The notes: generated by a model from the letters alone, not told the origin. DNA of 33,486 bases from an uncultured Cycloclasticus sp. (GCA_913057515.1 CAJXOJ010000024.1:1-33486); one strand, 5' to 3'. Numbered from the stretch's first letter, positions 9,351 to 19,542 are shown. Numbers and translations are program-made.

Positions 9351-9355
9351 GGAGG
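9351..9355 (+). promoter_or_regulatory. Strong ribosome binding site deciding the murD start
   Basis: GGAGG lies five bases before ATG 9361. A competing in-frame ATG at 9349 overlaps the mraY stop (TAATG) but would place this site inside the coding region with no clear Shine-Dalgarno of its own. Confidence 0.6.
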
Positions 9356-9360
9356 CGCTG

Positions 9361-10746
9361 ATGCACAATGAATATCACGATCAATGTTTAGGTTTAGCTC
9401 GTTTAGGGTTAGATCAAGACGGTGCGCGTGTGCTTGTTGTGGGTCTAGGTGTGACGGGCTTGTCAGTGATTAAGTTTCTACAGAAAAACCATATTGAAGT
9501 GGCTGTTATAGATAGTCGCGAAACGCCTCCGTGTTTAGAGATTGTTGAAGAGTCATTTCGTGATATAGCAGTATTTACGGGTGGTTTTGATCATGCAGTC
9601 TTTCAGGCAGCGACACATATCATTGTGAGCCCCGGTATTAGTTTGGATGAGGAAGAGATTCAAGCCGCTGCAGAGCAAGGTATTCCTGTTTTTGGTGATA
9701 TTGATGTCTTCGCGGTGTGTGTTGATGCACCTGTGGCGGCTATTACCGGATCAAACGGGAAAAGCACAGTAACTACATTATTGAGTGAAATGGCTAAAAA
9801 AGCCGGCTGGGATGTAAGGGCTGGCGGCAATTTAGGTGTGCCGGCATTGGATCTTTTATCAGCAAAGCCGGCAGATTTGTACGTGCTAGAGCTGTCTAGT
9901 TTTCAACTTGAAAGAACGTCTCAACTGAAAGCCAATGTTGCGGCTTTATTAAACCTTAGTGATGACCATATGGATCGTTACCATAATGTTGCTGCCTATT
10001 ACGAAGCAAAGGAGCGTATCTTTTTTGGGGATGGCGTGGCGGTGCTAAATCGTCAAGAAGATTTTGTTAGATCATTACCTTTACCATCAGGTCGTAAAGT
10101 AACTACCTTTGGCTTGAACCAACCTAAGCTGGATGAATATGGTGTTATCTCAATAGGCGGCCAAGATGTGATGTCGAAAGGCAACAGTCCTATTCTGCCG
10201 GTTGCTGAGTTAAAAATTAAAGGAACTCACAACGTACAAAATGCGCTTGCAGCCATTGCGATGGCTGATGAGTTGAATATTCCACGCGCTGCGCAAAAAG
10301 CAGCCTTGCTTGAGTTTCCAGGTTTGCTGCATAGAACGCAATGGGTGGCAGATATTAACGGTGTGACCTGGATAAATGATTCGAAAGCAACCAACCCAGG
10401 CGCTTGTTTGGCAGCGCTAGAGGGTTTGAGTGCGCCAATTATTCTGATTGCCGGTGGCGATAGTAAAGGCGCTCAGTTTAATACATTGGCCGCAGCTATT
10501 AGTGCGAATGTTTCGTTGGTTATTTTGATTGGGCGCGATGCGCAAAAGTTTCAGCAAGAGGCGGTGGCTGAAACACCGTATAAATTGGCTGCAACAATAG
10601 AGGAAGCGGTGCAGTTAGCAGCGCAACAGGCAACAAAAGGAGATACCGTTTTATTGTCGCCAGCCTGTGCGTCTTTAGATCAGTTTGCGAATTATCAACA
10701 ACGTGGTGAGCGATTTATAGCGGCTGTAGAGGGGCTTAAGGCATGA
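9361..10746 (+). CDS. murD: MurD, UDP-MurNAc-L-Ala:D-Glu ligase
   Basis: MurD adds D-glutamate to UDP-MurNAc-L-Ala in the cytoplasm. With the start at 9361 it has 461 residues; with the alternative at 9349, 465. The N-terminal nucleotide-fold motif VLVVGLGVTGLSV comes first, then the ATP loop [15 protein letters not shown]. These are followed by GGNLGVPAL, ELSSFQLE, NLSDDHMDRY, and HRTQWVADINGVTWINDSKATNPG, which are MurD-specific. I choose 9361 because of the GGAGG at 9351-9355. The stop overlaps ftsW by four bases (ATGA). Confidence 0.96.
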   Translation: MHNEYHDQCLGLARLGLDQDGARVLVVGLGVTGLSVIKFLQKNHIEVAVIDSRETPPCLEIVEESFRDIAVFTGGFDHAVFQAATHIIVSPGISLDEEEIQAAAEQGIPVFGDIDVFAVCVDAPVAAITGSNGKSTVTTLLSEMAKKAGWDVRAGGNLGVPALDLLSAKPADLYVLELSSFQLERTSQLKANVAALLNLSDDHMDRYHNVAAYYEAKERIFFGDGVAVLNRQEDFVRSLPLPSGRKVTTFGLNQPKLDEYGVISIGGQDVMSKGNSPILPVAELKIKGTHNVQNALAAIAMADELNIPRAAQKAALLEFPGLLHRTQWVADINGVTWINDSKATNPGACLAALEGLSAPIILIAGGDSKGAQFNTLAAAISANVSLVILIGRDAQKFQQEAVAETPYKLAATIEEAVQLAAQQATKGDTVLLSPACASLDQFANYQQRGERFIAAVEGLKA

Positions 10747-11939
10747 GCGTGGTGATGTCGAATGCAGCAGATTCAGCACTCGCACCAAGGCGTGGTCGTT
10801 ACTACCTTGATGGCTGGTTGTTGTTTGCCGCGATTAGTTTGTTATCTATTGGTTATGTGATGGTTGTTTCTGCATCACTGCACCTTGGCGATAGGATGTA
10901 CGAGAATATTTGGCATTATCCAGCACGGCAAGCGGTTCATATTGTTATTGGTGTGTTATTGGGGTTTGTTATGGCGAATATTCCCTTGAAAGTGTGGGAA
11001 CAAAGTGGCCCAAGCTTAATTTTGGTCGCTATTGCTTTGCTTGTTTTAGTCTTCATCCCAGGTATCGGCGTGAAGGTGAATGGAAGTTACCGTTGGGTTA
11101 ATTTAGGCGTAGCGCGTTTGCAAGTGTCAGAAATTGTAAAACTGGTGTGTATTTTATACATGGCTGGTTTTTTAACTCGGCACGTTAATGATGTGCGTGC
11201 GTCGATCAAAGGCTTGGTCAGACCAATATTGCCCTTAGGGGTGGTGTTTGGTTTACTTCTTGCCGAGCCAGATTTTGGTGCCACCTTCGTGATTGGCTTT
11301 AGCGTCGTTTGTATGATGTTTTTGGGTGGGGCGAGGTTAATAGAATTTGTCGTATTAGTATTAATGGGGCTGGTATTAGGGGTAGTAGCCATTGGCTCAT
11401 CAGCTTATCGAATGGAGCGTGTTACCGCATTTATGGACCCTTGGGCAGATCATTTGGGCTCAGGTTTTCAGTTGGTTCAATCACTGATTGCTATGGGTCG
11501 CGGTGAATGGTTTGGTGTAGGTTTGGGAAGTAGTATTCAAAAGTTATTCTATTTGCCAGAAGCGCATACCGATTTTATTTTTGCCGTGTTGGGAGAAGAA
11601 TTAGGCTTTGTCGGTTCTTGTGCTGTTATTTTGTTATTTGGCTTGTTAATTTGGCGTGCCTTTCAAATGGGTAAGGCAGCAGAGCGGTTGAATTTGAGGT
11701 TTTATTCTTTGTTAGCGTATGGCTTAGGTGTTTGGGTCGGTTTGCAATCTTTTGTAAATATCGCTGTGAATATGGGGGCGCTACCAACGAAAGGCCTCAC
11801 CTTGCCATTAATGAGTTATGGCGGTAGTAGCATGATTATTATGTGTATGGTGGTTGGTTTGTTATGCCGAATTCACCATGAGACTCAGCAAGACTATGTC
11901 GCTCAATTAAAAGGGAGGTCGGCATGGCAGTACGCATAA
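10743..11939 (+). CDS. ftsW: FtsW, septal peptidoglycan glycosyltransferase (SEDS family)
   Basis: A 398-residue polytopic inner-membrane protein with about ten helices. The first helix begins near residue 22 after a hydrophilic cytoplasmic N-terminus. SEDS signatures present are GVKVNGSYRWVNLG, AEPDFGATFVIG, HTDFIFAVLGEELGF and LPTKGLTLPLMSYGGSS. FtsW polymerises lipid II at the septum with FtsI. Being inside the dcw cluster between murD and murG distinguishes it from RodA. It overlaps murD by four bases and murG by sixteen. Confidence 0.97.
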   Translation: MSVVMSNAADSALAPRRGRYYLDGWLLFAAISLLSIGYVMVVSASLHLGDRMYENIWHYPARQAVHIVIGVLLGFVMANIPLKVWEQSGPSLILVAIALLVLVFIPGIGVKVNGSYRWVNLGVARLQVSEIVKLVCILYMAGFLTRHVNDVRASIKGLVRPILPLGVVFGLLLAEPDFGATFVIGFSVVCMMFLGGARLIEFVVLVLMGLVLGVVAIGSSAYRMERVTAFMDPWADHLGSGFQLVQSLIAMGRGEWFGVGLGSSIQKLFYLPEAHTDFIFAVLGEELGFVGSCAVILLFGLLIWRAFQMGKAAERLNLRFYSLLAYGLGVWVGLQSFVNIAVNMGALPTKGLTLPLMSYGGSSMIIMCMVVGLLCRIHHETQQDYVAQLKGRSAWQYA

Positions 11940-12985
11940 TGATTATGGCAGGTGGTACCGGTGGGCACGTGTTTCCTGCGTTAGCTGTGGCCGATTACCT
12001 GCAATTAGCTGGGCATCAAGTGAGTTGGTTAGGTACAAAAAAAGGGATTGAGGCTCGTTTAGTGCCAGAGGCTGGTATTAGCATTGACTGGCTGAGCGTC
12101 TCAGGCTTACGGGGCAAGGGTGTGGTGAGTTTATTGTTGGCACCGTTTATGTTGTTAAAGGCTTGCTATCAGGCGTCTAAAATTATTCGCCAGCGACAGC
12201 CCGACGTGGTGTTGGGGTTGGGTGGATTTGCTTCAGGCCCTGGCGGACTGATGAGTTGGCTGCATGGTAAGCCCTTGGTAATTCATGAGCAAAACCGCGT
12301 ACCGGGTACAACCAATAGATTACTAAAAGGTGTCGCTAAACGAGTTTTAGAGGCTTTTCCTGATAGCTTTGATCAATCTGCAAACGCAATGTTTACCGGC
12401 AACCCTGTTCGTAAAGAACTGCTTATCGAAAGTGCAGATCGAGTCATAAAAGGTAAGAATATTTTAGTAGTTGGCGGTAGTTTAGGCGCCTCTATTTTGA
12501 ATGAAACAGTACCGCTGGCATTACAAGGCCTGCAAGAAGAGCTGGGTCTAAATGTATTGCACCAAGCGGGTAAAGCAACCATAGACATGGCCAAGAAACG
12601 ATACAGCGAAGTCGGTGTAAAAGCCGATGTGTGTGAGTTTATAGATGATATGCAGGCGGCTTATCAATGGGCAGATATTGTTATTTGTAGGGCTGGCGCG
12701 ATGACCATTTCTGAACTGGCGATTATGGGTTTGCCTTCAATTTTAATACCGCTACCACATGCGATTGATGACCATCAGAGCAAAAATGCTGCTTATCTGG
12801 CGGATGAAAATGCAGCCATTCTAATGCCGCAAAATACTTTAACAGCGCAATCGTTAGCCGATACTTTAAAAGGTTTATTGTTAAATCATAAGCAGTTAAC
12901 TGAGATGAGCTCCATAGCGCGTTCGTTAGCAAAACCTGAGGCAACAGAGCTGGTTGCCAACACATGTTTAGAGGTGGCCTTATGA
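11924..12985 (+). CDS. murG: MurG, UDP-GlcNAc transferase making lipid II
   Basis: This membrane-associated GT-B enzyme adds GlcNAc to lipid I to make lipid II. It has 353 residues, as usual for the family. The N-terminal glycine-rich loop [14 protein letters not shown] is at about residues 8-21, HEQNRVPG lies near residue 125, and [11 protein letters not shown] in the donor-binding domain near residue 250. AAGGGAGG (11911-11918) lies five bases before the ATG, inside the end of ftsW, which fixes the start. It overlaps murC by four bases if murC starts at 12982. Confidence 0.97.
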   Translation: MAVRIMIMAGGTGGHVFPALAVADYLQLAGHQVSWLGTKKGIEARLVPEAGISIDWLSVSGLRGKGVVSLLLAPFMLLKACYQASKIIRQRQPDVVLGLGGFASGPGGLMSWLHGKPLVIHEQNRVPGTTNRLLKGVAKRVLEAFPDSFDQSANAMFTGNPVRKELLIESADRVIKGKNILVVGGSLGASILNETVPLALQGLQEELGLNVLHQAGKATIDMAKKRYSEVGVKADVCEFIDDMQAAYQWADIVICRAGAMTISELAIMGLPSILIPLPHAIDDHQSKNAAYLADENAAILMPQNTLTAQSLADTLKGLLLNHKQLTEMSSIARSLAKPEATELVANTCLEVAL

Positions 12986-14436
12986 TACCGAACACACACA
13001 AACACTACTCAGCGCATTTGGGTTTTGGAAAGTTAAAACGCATACATTTCATTGGTATTGGCGGCGCAGGAATGAGTGGCATCGCTGAAGTGCTGATTAA
13101 CCTAGGCTACGATGTTTCAGGTTCTGATATTCGTGAGAGCAAGGTAACGCAACGTTTGGTTGACCAGGGAGCAAAGCTGTATATCGAGCATCTGGCGGAA
13201 AATATAAATAATTGCGATGTAGTGGTGACATCAACCGCCGTGCAAAAAGATAATGTTGAAGTGTTAGCTGCTAATGAGCAACGAATTCCGGTTATTCCTC
13301 GTGCAGAAATGCTCGCAGAAATTATGCGATTTAGGTTTGGTATTGCTATCGCGGGAACGCACGGCAAAACGACCACAACCAGTTTACTAGCAGTGCTGAT
13401 GACTGAAGGGCAGTTAGACCCTACTTTTGTGATCGGTGGTTTGCTAAACAGTGCGGGAACAAATGCTAAATTAGGAGAAAGTCATTATTTGGTGGCTGAG
13501 GCGGATGAAAGCGATGCCTCATTTTTGCACCTTCAGCCAATGATAGCGGTGGTGACCAATATTGATGAAGACCATATGGGCACCTATGGTGGAGACTTCC
13601 AACAAGTTAAAGATGCTTTTAACTCATTTTTACATCAGCTACCGTTCTACGGTTTAGCCGTGCTGTGTGTTGATGATGAAAATGTACGTGAATTATCAAG
13701 CACGATTGGTAAGCCAGTTTTAAGTTATGGCATAGAGCAAGCCGCTGATTTTCAAGCACTGGATGTGAGGCAGGAAGGTTTGCGCACGCACTTTAATTTA
13801 AAACGCTTGCATACCAATGAGTTGCTCCCGCTGACCTTAAATATGCCTGGCAAACATAATGTTTTAAATGCCCTTGCGGCCATTGCCGTGGCGAGTGAGT
13901 TAGGTGTGCCGGATGAAGCCATTGCGGCTGGTTTGAATCAATTCAAGGGCGTGGGTCGTCGTTTCCAAGTAAATGGCGAAATAAACTTAGCTAATGGCTC
14001 GGCTTTATTAGTTGATGATTATGGTCACCATCCCCGTGAAGTTATCGCAACCATTAAAGCGGTGCGTGAAGGCTGGCCAAATAATCGCTTGGTGTTAGCT
14101 TTTCAACCTCATCGTTATTCAAGAACGCATGACTTGTTTGAAGATTTTGTGGAAGTGTTAAACGAAGTAGATGTGTTGGTTTTACTGGATGTGTTTGCAG
14201 CAGGTGAAAAACCAATCGCTGGGTCAGATGGGCCCGCGCTGAGCAAAGCGATTCGCCAACGAGGAAAGTTGATTCCTATTTTTGTTAAAGAGATTGAGCA
14301 ATTACCGAGCATTTTAAAAGACGTTTTACGAGCAGGTGACATCGTATTGACCTCGGGTGCAGGTGATATCGGTGCGGCTTCTGCAAAATTAGTAGCGCAG
14401 CTAAATAGTCTGCACGAGTCAGGTAAAGGCAGTTAA
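12982..14436 (+). CDS. murC: MurC, UDP-MurNAc:L-alanine ligase
   Basis: MurC adds L-alanine to UDP-MurNAc, the first step of stem-peptide assembly. With the start at 12982 it has 484 residues. Motifs in order: the dinucleotide-like loop [16 protein letters not shown], the ATP loop [34 protein letters not shown] and [10 protein letters not shown]. An in-frame ATG also occurs at 12964. I prefer 12982 because it makes an ATGA overlap with the murG stop and has GAGGTGG (12971-12977) just upstream. It ends six bases before murB. Confidence 0.96.
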   Translation: MIPNTHKHYSAHLGFGKLKRIHFIGIGGAGMSGIAEVLINLGYDVSGSDIRESKVTQRLVDQGAKLYIEHLAENINNCDVVVTSTAVQKDNVEVLAANEQRIPVIPRAEMLAEIMRFRFGIAIAGTHGKTTTTSLLAVLMTEGQLDPTFVIGGLLNSAGTNAKLGESHYLVAEADESDASFLHLQPMIAVVTNIDEDHMGTYGGDFQQVKDAFNSFLHQLPFYGLAVLCVDDENVRELSSTIGKPVLSYGIEQAADFQALDVRQEGLRTHFNLKRLHTNELLPLTLNMPGKHNVLNALAAIAVASELGVPDEAIAAGLNQFKGVGRRFQVNGEINLANGSALLVDDYGHHPREVIATIKAVREGWPNNRLVLAFQPHRYSRTHDLFEDFVEVLNEVDVLVLLDVFAAGEKPIAGSDGPALSKAIRQRGKLIPIFVKEIEQLPSILKDVLRAGDIVLTSGAGDIGAASAKLVAQLNSLHESGKGS

Positions 14437-14442
14437 GGGGCG

Positions 14443-15351
14443 ATGCAAGCGATGATAAAAGCAACCCAGCCACTGTCAGGAAAGCTGATCAATAGAGAGC
14501 CTTTGGCTCGCTATACATCATGGCGTGTGGGTGGTGTTGCAGATCGTTTGTATAAGCCAGCGAGCATAGAGGATACACAGCACTACTTAAAATCACTGCC
14601 TGCCGATGAACCTGTTTTGTGGTTAGGTTTGGGCAGTAATGTGTTGATTCGTGATGGTGGTGTGCGAGGTTCGGTTATTAATACGCGGGGTTGTTTGAAG
14701 CAAATGCAAGAAACAACAAACGGTTTGCTGAAAGTTGAGGCAGGCGTACCGTGTGCATTAGTTGCTAAATTGGCAGCAGAAAAAGGTTTGTCAGGTGCTG
14801 AATTTTTAGCGGGTATACCTGGCACGATGGGCGGTGCGCTTGCCATGAATGCAGGAGCGTTTGGGGGTGAAACATGGGACCTTGTGAACAAAGTGTTGCT
14901 GTTAAATCGGAAGGGAGAGTTAATTGAACGTAGGCCAAATGAATTTGATATCGCTTATCGCTCGGTATCACTTGCAGCAGATGAATGGTTTGTAGCATGT
15001 TATTTAGATATCCCTTCTGGTGGTAATGAAGAAAGCCGTGAAAAAATTCGCCAGTTGTTAGCCAAGCGAGCGCAAACTCAGCCTACTAATATGCCAAGTG
15101 GCGGTTCGGTTTTTAAAAACCCAGTAGCTGATCATGCCGCACGTTTAATTCAAGCAACAGGGCTGAAGGGCTACTCGATAGGTGGCGCTGAAGTATCGAA
15201 AAAACATTCAAATTTCATTATCAATACAAGCAATGCAACGGCTAAAGATATTGAGCGTTTGATTGAGTATGTCAGAAACGAAGTGGAAGAAAAACAGGGC
15301 GTATTATTGCAGACAGAAGTGCGTATTATCGGTGAGGAAATAGCATCATGA
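14443..15351 (+). CDS. murB: MurB (type II), UDP-N-acetylenolpyruvoylglucosamine reductase
   Basis: An FAD-dependent reductase converting enolpyruvyl-UDP-GlcNAc to UDP-MurNAc. At 302 residues it is shorter than E. coli MurB. It shows RYTSWRVGGVAD, LGLGSNVLIRDGGVRG, GIPGTMGGALAMNAGAFGGE, the catalytic-site GGSVFKNP and GYSIGGAEVSKKHSNFIIN. The GGAEVS-KKHSNFI sequence and the short length mark the type II enzyme rather than the type I enzyme of E. coli. TAAGGGG upstream is only two bases from ATG 14443 and eleven from an in-frame ATG at 14452, so the start is uncertain by three codons. It overlaps ddlB by four bases. Confidence 0.95.
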   Translation: MQAMIKATQPLSGKLINREPLARYTSWRVGGVADRLYKPASIEDTQHYLKSLPADEPVLWLGLGSNVLIRDGGVRGSVINTRGCLKQMQETTNGLLKVEAGVPCALVAKLAAEKGLSGAEFLAGIPGTMGGALAMNAGAFGGETWDLVNKVLLLNRKGELIERRPNEFDIAYRSVSLAADEWFVACYLDIPSGGNEESREKIRQLLAKRAQTQPTNMPSGGSVFKNPVADHAARLIQATGLKGYSIGGAEVSKKHSNFIINTSNATAKDIERLIEYVRNEVEEKQGVLLQTEVRIIGEEIAS

Positions 15352-16286
15352 ATATGCGTATATCTTCTGAGAGGTTCGGTAAAGTAGCGGTTGCAATGGG
15401 TGGTTCGGCAGCTGAGCGAGATATTTCCTTATTGAGTGGGCAAGCGGTTCTTAAGACGTTGCAAAAGCAGGGTGTTGATGTCATTCCGTTTGACACCAAG
15501 GTGTCGAGTTTAGATGAGCTTAAAAAGATGGGTGTCGACCGTGTTTTTAATATGCTGCACGGGCGCGGCGGCGAAGACGGCCAATTACAAGGTGCTTTGG
15601 AATTATTAGGTATTCCATATACAGGCAGTGGCGTATTGGGCTCGGCGCTAGGAATGGATAAATTAAGAACGAAGCTTTGCTGGTTAGGTGCAGGTATTCC
15701 AACCCCTGAGTGGATGGTGCTTAGTAGCCAATTAGAGCTGGATCGTTGTGCAACCGAGCTGGGTTTTCCGGTTATGGTCAAGCCAGCGCTAGAGGGTTCT
15801 AGTTTAGGTATGGCGAAAGCCGACAATAAGCAGCAGCTAGAAGAGGCATTTAAAAAAGCAGCAACATTTGGCTGTGATGTGATGGCTGAACAATGGGTTG
15901 AAGGAGCAGAATTTACGGTCGCCATTCTAGCGGGTGAGGCCTTGCCGGTGATTCGCTTAGAAACGCCCAATGAGTTTTATGATTATGAAGCTAAGTACAC
16001 AACAAATACGACTCAATATCATTGTCCTTGCGGTTTAAGTGCAGAGCAAGAACAAGCTTTGCAGGCTTTATCGCTTAAAGCATTTAAAGTCTTAGGTGGT
16101 GAAGGCTGGGGGCGAGTTGATTTGATGTTAGATCAAACAGGCCAGCCGCAGTTACTTGAGATAAATACAGTGCCAGGGATGACTGACCATAGTTTAGTGC
16201 CGATGGCGGCGAAGCAAGCTGGTATTGATTTTGACGCGTTAGTGTTGCGGATTTTGGATACCAGTGTGATGAGGGTTGCGATATGA
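15348..16286 (+). CDS. ddlB: DdlB, D-alanine:D-alanine ligase
   Basis: An ATP-grasp enzyme making the D-Ala-D-Ala dipeptide used by MurF. The 312-residue protein has VAVAMGGSAAERDISLLSG at the N-terminus, HGRGGEDGQLQGALELLGIPYTGSG, PVMVKPALEGSSLGMAK in the ATP-binding region, and GWGRVDLMLD then LLEINTVPGMTDHSLVP, where the metal-binding Glu and Asn sit. It lies between murB and ftsQ as in other gammaproteobacteria, hence ddlB rather than ddlA. It overlaps both neighbours by four bases. Confidence 0.96.
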   Translation: MNMRISSERFGKVAVAMGGSAAERDISLLSGQAVLKTLQKQGVDVIPFDTKVSSLDELKKMGVDRVFNMLHGRGGEDGQLQGALELLGIPYTGSGVLGSALGMDKLRTKLCWLGAGIPTPEWMVLSSQLELDRCATELGFPVMVKPALEGSSLGMAKADNKQQLEEAFKKAATFGCDVMAEQWVEGAEFTVAILAGEALPVIRLETPNEFYDYEAKYTTNTTQYHCPCGLSAEQEQALQALSLKAFKVLGGEGWGRVDLMLDQTGQPQLLEINTVPGMTDHSLVPMAAKQAGIDFDALVLRILDTSVMRVAI

Positions 16287-17074
16287 AAGAGCTGGCTAGT
16301 CACTGGTTTGAACAGTCTAAACCCTGGGCTAAAAGTAGTTTAGTTTTGTTATTGTTGGTTGTTATTGTTTGGCGCCTAACGGCTTGGTTAGGTCAGCCCA
16401 GTACGATGCCTATTAAGCATGTGCGAATTGGTGCTGAGTTAAATTATGTGGCGCACGAGGATATCTCACAGGCATTGTCAACGTTGGTGAAAACGGGTTA
16501 TTTCTCAATGGATACGACTGAGATTGTTAATAAATTAACCGCGATGGAATGGGTAAAAAAAGCTCATATTAGACGTGTTTGGCCAGATACCATTGTGTTG
16601 ATTGTTGAAGAGCAACGGCCTACCGCTATATGGAATAAAACGGCATTGTTGAATGTTGATGGAGAGGTATTTAAACCAACGTTTGACCGTTCAGCGATAC
16701 AGCTACCCAACTTGTCAGGAATAGATAGCCTAAGTTCGGCAGTATTAAACGAGCAAAAAAAGATAAATGAATCGATAGAAAGCTTGGGTCTTAGTGTGAA
16801 AAAACTGAGTTTGGCTGAGCACGGTAGTTGGTCAGCTGAGCTAAGTAATGGCATCAAGATTAAAGCTGGATATGGCTTGCCCGAAAAGAAAATAAGCAAG
16901 TCATTATTGCTCCTTTCGTCTATCAACGAGGGTTTGCTAGAAAATTTGGATTCAGTGGATTTACGCTACCCAAATGGCGTCGCGGTAATGTGGAAAGAGG
17001 GTTATAAACTCGATGGGTTGAAGGAAACAATGGCCAGTTTGAAGCTAAAAAATAATCAACCAACTAAGAGCTAG
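16283..17074 (+). CDS. ftsQ: FtsQ, cell division protein with POTRA domain
   Basis: A 263-residue bitopic division protein. It has a short cytoplasmic N-terminus, one transmembrane helix at about residues 18-37, and a POTRA domain at about 43-111 (IKHVRIGAELNYVAHEDI to IVLIVEEQRPTAIW). A beta domain ends in LRYPNGVAVMW. FtsQ recruits FtsL, FtsB and later proteins to the Z ring. It overlaps ddlB by ATGA and lies five bases before ftsA. Confidence 0.95.
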   Translation: MKELASHWFEQSKPWAKSSLVLLLLVVIVWRLTAWLGQPSTMPIKHVRIGAELNYVAHEDISQALSTLVKTGYFSMDTTEIVNKLTAMEWVKKAHIRRVWPDTIVLIVEEQRPTAIWNKTALLNVDGEVFKPTFDRSAIQLPNLSGIDSLSSAVLNEQKKINESIESLGLSVKKLSLAEHGSWSAELSNGIKIKAGYGLPEKKISKSLLLLSSINEGLLENLDSVDLRYPNGVAVMWKEGYKLDGLKETMASLKLKNNQPTKS

Positions 17075-17079
17075 GAAAG

Positions 17080-18309
17080 ATGAAGAAAAATAGTGATAAA
17101 AATTTAATTGTTGGTTTAGATATTGGCACGTCGAAGGTAGCTGCTATCGTAGGTGAGATCACGCCTGATGGAACGATTGATGTTATAGGTATTGGCACGA
17201 ATGGTTCACGCGGGCTAAAAAAAGGTGTTGTTGTAAACCTTGAATCGACCGTGCATTCAATCCAACGTGCGATAGAGGAAGCTGAATTAATGGCAGGTTG
17301 CCAGATTAATTCTGTTTTTGTGGGCATTGCGGGCAGTCATATTAGTAGTCTGAACTCTAATGGTGTTGTGGGAATAAAAGAAAGCGAAGTTATTCCATCG
17401 GATATTGAACGGGTGATTGATGCAGCGAGAGCCGTTGTTATTCCCGCTGATCAAAAAATCCTGCATATCATGCCGCAAGAATTCATCATTGATGGGCAGG
17501 AGGGTATCAAAGAACCAGTCGGTATGGCGGGTATTAGATTAGAAGCAAAAGTGCATATCGTTACCGGAGCGGTGAGTGCAGCACAGAATATTATCAAATG
17601 TGTACGTCGATGTGGATTGGAAGTAGACGATATTATTTTAGAGCAGCTAGCATCAAGTAGTTCAGTGCTGACAGATGATGAAAAGGAGCTTGGTGTTTGC
17701 TTGGTAGATATCGGCGGTGGCACAACCGATATAGCTGTTTTTTGTGATGGCTTTATACGTCATACAGCGGTTATTCCAATTGCCGGTGATCAAGTAACGA
17801 ATGATATTGCCGTTGCACTGCGAACACCAACACAACATGCCGATGAGATTAAATTGAAGTATGCCTGTGCGCTCACTCAGTTGGTTCAGGAGGACGAAAT
17901 GATTGATGTGCCGAGCATTGGTGATCGCCCTACACGGAAGATATCACGAGGGAATTTGGCAGAAATAATCGAGCCGCGCTATGAAGAATTGATGATGTTA
18001 GTGCAGGCCGAATTGAGGCGCTCGGGTTACGAAGATATTGTAGCCGCAGGCATTGTGCTCACCGGCGGTAGCGCGAAAGTAGAAGGCTTGGTTGAGTTGG
18101 CTGAAGAGGTGTTCCATATGCCAGTTCGGCTAGGTTACCCACAATATGTGTCTGGCTTAAGTGAGGTGGTCCGTAACCCAATTTATGCAACAGGTGTTGG
18201 GTTATTGCTGTTTGGCCAGCAAAACAGTGTGGTGAATGGCGGTGAAATGAAGAATGGGTTTGAAGCAATGTGGGAAAAAATGAAAAGCTGGTTTCAGGGT
18301 AATTTTTAA
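17080..18309 (+). CDS. ftsA: FtsA, actin-like tether of FtsZ
   Basis: A 409-residue actin-fold ATPase that anchors FtsZ to the membrane and recruits downstream division proteins. The phosphate-1 motif GLDIGTSK is at residues 12-19, and DIGGGTTDIAVF is the second phosphate loop. The adenosine motif GIVLTGGSAKVEGL follows. The last residues, AMWEKMKSWFQGNF, form the amphipathic membrane-targeting helix. AGGAAAG lies directly upstream of the ATG. Confidence 0.97.
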   Translation: MKKNSDKNLIVGLDIGTSKVAAIVGEITPDGTIDVIGIGTNGSRGLKKGVVVNLESTVHSIQRAIEEAELMAGCQINSVFVGIAGSHISSLNSNGVVGIKESEVIPSDIERVIDAARAVVIPADQKILHIMPQEFIIDGQEGIKEPVGMAGIRLEAKVHIVTGAVSAAQNIIKCVRRCGLEVDDIILEQLASSSSVLTDDEKELGVCLVDIGGGTTDIAVFCDGFIRHTAVIPIAGDQVTNDIAVALRTPTQHADEIKLKYACALTQLVQEDEMIDVPSIGDRPTRKISRGNLAEIIEPRYEELMMLVQAELRRSGYEDIVAAGIVLTGGSAKVEGLVELAEEVFHMPVRLGYPQYVSGLSEVVRNPIYATGVGLLLFGQQNSVVNGGEMKNGFEAMWEKMKSWFQGNF

Positions 18310-18364
18310 CGACAAGAGTTGATTGAAATTTTTTAAAGAAAAGTAATTAATATAGGGGATAGAT
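18310..18364 (+). promoter_or_regulatory. AT-rich ftsA-ftsZ spacer, possible ftsZ promoter
   Basis: This 55-base spacer is the first real gap in the cluster. It contains TTGAAA (18323-18328) and TAATAT (18348-18353) 19 bases apart, a weak sigma-70-like pair, and AGGGGAT (18354-18360) as ribosome site for ftsZ. Extra promoters ahead of ftsZ are known in E. coli, but the match here is poor. Confidence 0.3.
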
Positions 18365-19531
18365 ATGTTTGAGTTAATGGATGCACATACACAAAACGCA
18401 ATAATTAAAGTGATTGGAGTTGGTGGTGGCGGTGGTAATGCCGTAAATCACATGGTGAGTAGTGCAATAGATGGAGTTGAGTTTATTTGTGCGAACACCG
18501 ACGCGCAGGCATTAAAAAACACACCGGTTAAAACGGTTTTACAATTAGGTAATAACAGCACTAAAGGTTTGGGCGCTGGAGCTAACCCGGAAATAGGTCG
18601 TCAGGCAGCAATTGAAGATAGAGAGCGAATTCAAGAAGTTATCGCTGGTTCTGATATGGTGTTTATCACAGCAGGTATGGGTGGTGGAACGGGCACAGGT
18701 GCTGCGCCGATTGTGGCTGAAATTGCTAAAGAAATGGGTATTTTGACGGTTGCTGTTGTCACTAAACCATTCCCATTCGAAGGTAAAAAAAGAATGCTAT
18801 TAGCGGAAAAAGGCATTGAAGAATTAGCGTTGCATGTTGATTCGCTCATCACAATACCTAATGAAAAACTATTGCATGTGTTGGGTAAGGAAATGACCTT
18901 GCTGAATGCCTTTAAAGCGGCTAATGATGTGTTATTAGGTGCGGTTCAGGGTATTGCAGAGTTGATTACCTGCCCAGGTTTGATTAACGTCGATTTCGCT
19001 GACGTTAGAACGGTTATGTCTGAAATGGGCGATGCAATGATGGGAACAGGTTGTGCTAAAGGAGAATCAAGAGCACGTGAAGCGGCGGAAGCAGCAATTC
19101 ATAGTCCACTATTAGAAGATATTAATGTACAAGGTGCTCGTGGAATTTTAGTGAATATTACAGCTGGTATGGATATGTCTATTGGCGAATTTGAAGAAGT
19201 AGGTCAAGCAATTAGGGACTTTGCCTCAGACGATGCCAACGTCGTAGTAGGTACGGTGATTGACCCAGAATTATCAGATGAAATGCGGGTTACTGTTGTC
19301 GCGACAGGGCTGGGTAGCAAAATGGAAGCCGTAGAAGAGCCCACGCCTATTGTGCAAGTTAAAAGAGAAGCCATTAAAACGGCTGAATTAAAAGAGGAAG
19401 ACTTTGATATTCCAACTATCATGCGTGACAAAAAATTAGAGTCTGTCTCGCAAAAGGTGAGTGGGTCTGATAACACGATGGATCCAGCTTATTTAGACAT
19501 CCCGGCTTTCCTGAGAAGGCAGGCTGATTAG
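18365..19531 (+). CDS. ftsZ: FtsZ, tubulin-like division GTPase
   Basis: A 388-residue GTPase that polymerises into the Z ring. The N-terminal nucleotide motif [14 protein letters not shown] is at residues 17-30, the tubulin signature GGGTGTG at 106-112, and the catalytic T7 loop NVDFAD at 208-213. A linker of about 40 charged residues leads to the conserved C-terminal peptide [13 protein letters not shown] (376-388) that binds FtsA and ZapD. zapD is also encoded in this window. The start follows AGGGGAT. Confidence 0.98.
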   Translation: MFELMDAHTQNAIIKVIGVGGGGGNAVNHMVSSAIDGVEFICANTDAQALKNTPVKTVLQLGNNSTKGLGAGANPEIGRQAAIEDRERIQEVIAGSDMVFITAGMGGGTGTGAAPIVAEIAKEMGILTVAVVTKPFPFEGKKRMLLAEKGIEELALHVDSLITIPNEKLLHVLGKEMTLLNAFKAANDVLLGAVQGIAELITCPGLINVDFADVRTVMSEMGDAMMGTGCAKGESRAREAAEAAIHSPLLEDINVQGARGILVNITAGMDMSIGEFEEVGQAIRDFASDDANVVVGTVIDPELSDEMRVTVVATGLGSKMEAVEEPTPIVQVKREAIKTAELKEEDFDIPTIMRDKKLESVSQKVSGSDNTMDPAYLDIPAFLRRQAD

Positions 19532-19542
19532 TAGAGAAATTA

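Noticed and set aside
15326-15970. A 214-codon open frame on the minus strand opposite ddlB
   Set aside because: The plus strand encodes an unmistakable DdlB with all motifs; the antisense peptide is Ser/Pro-rich with no recognisable domain and is a frame shadow.
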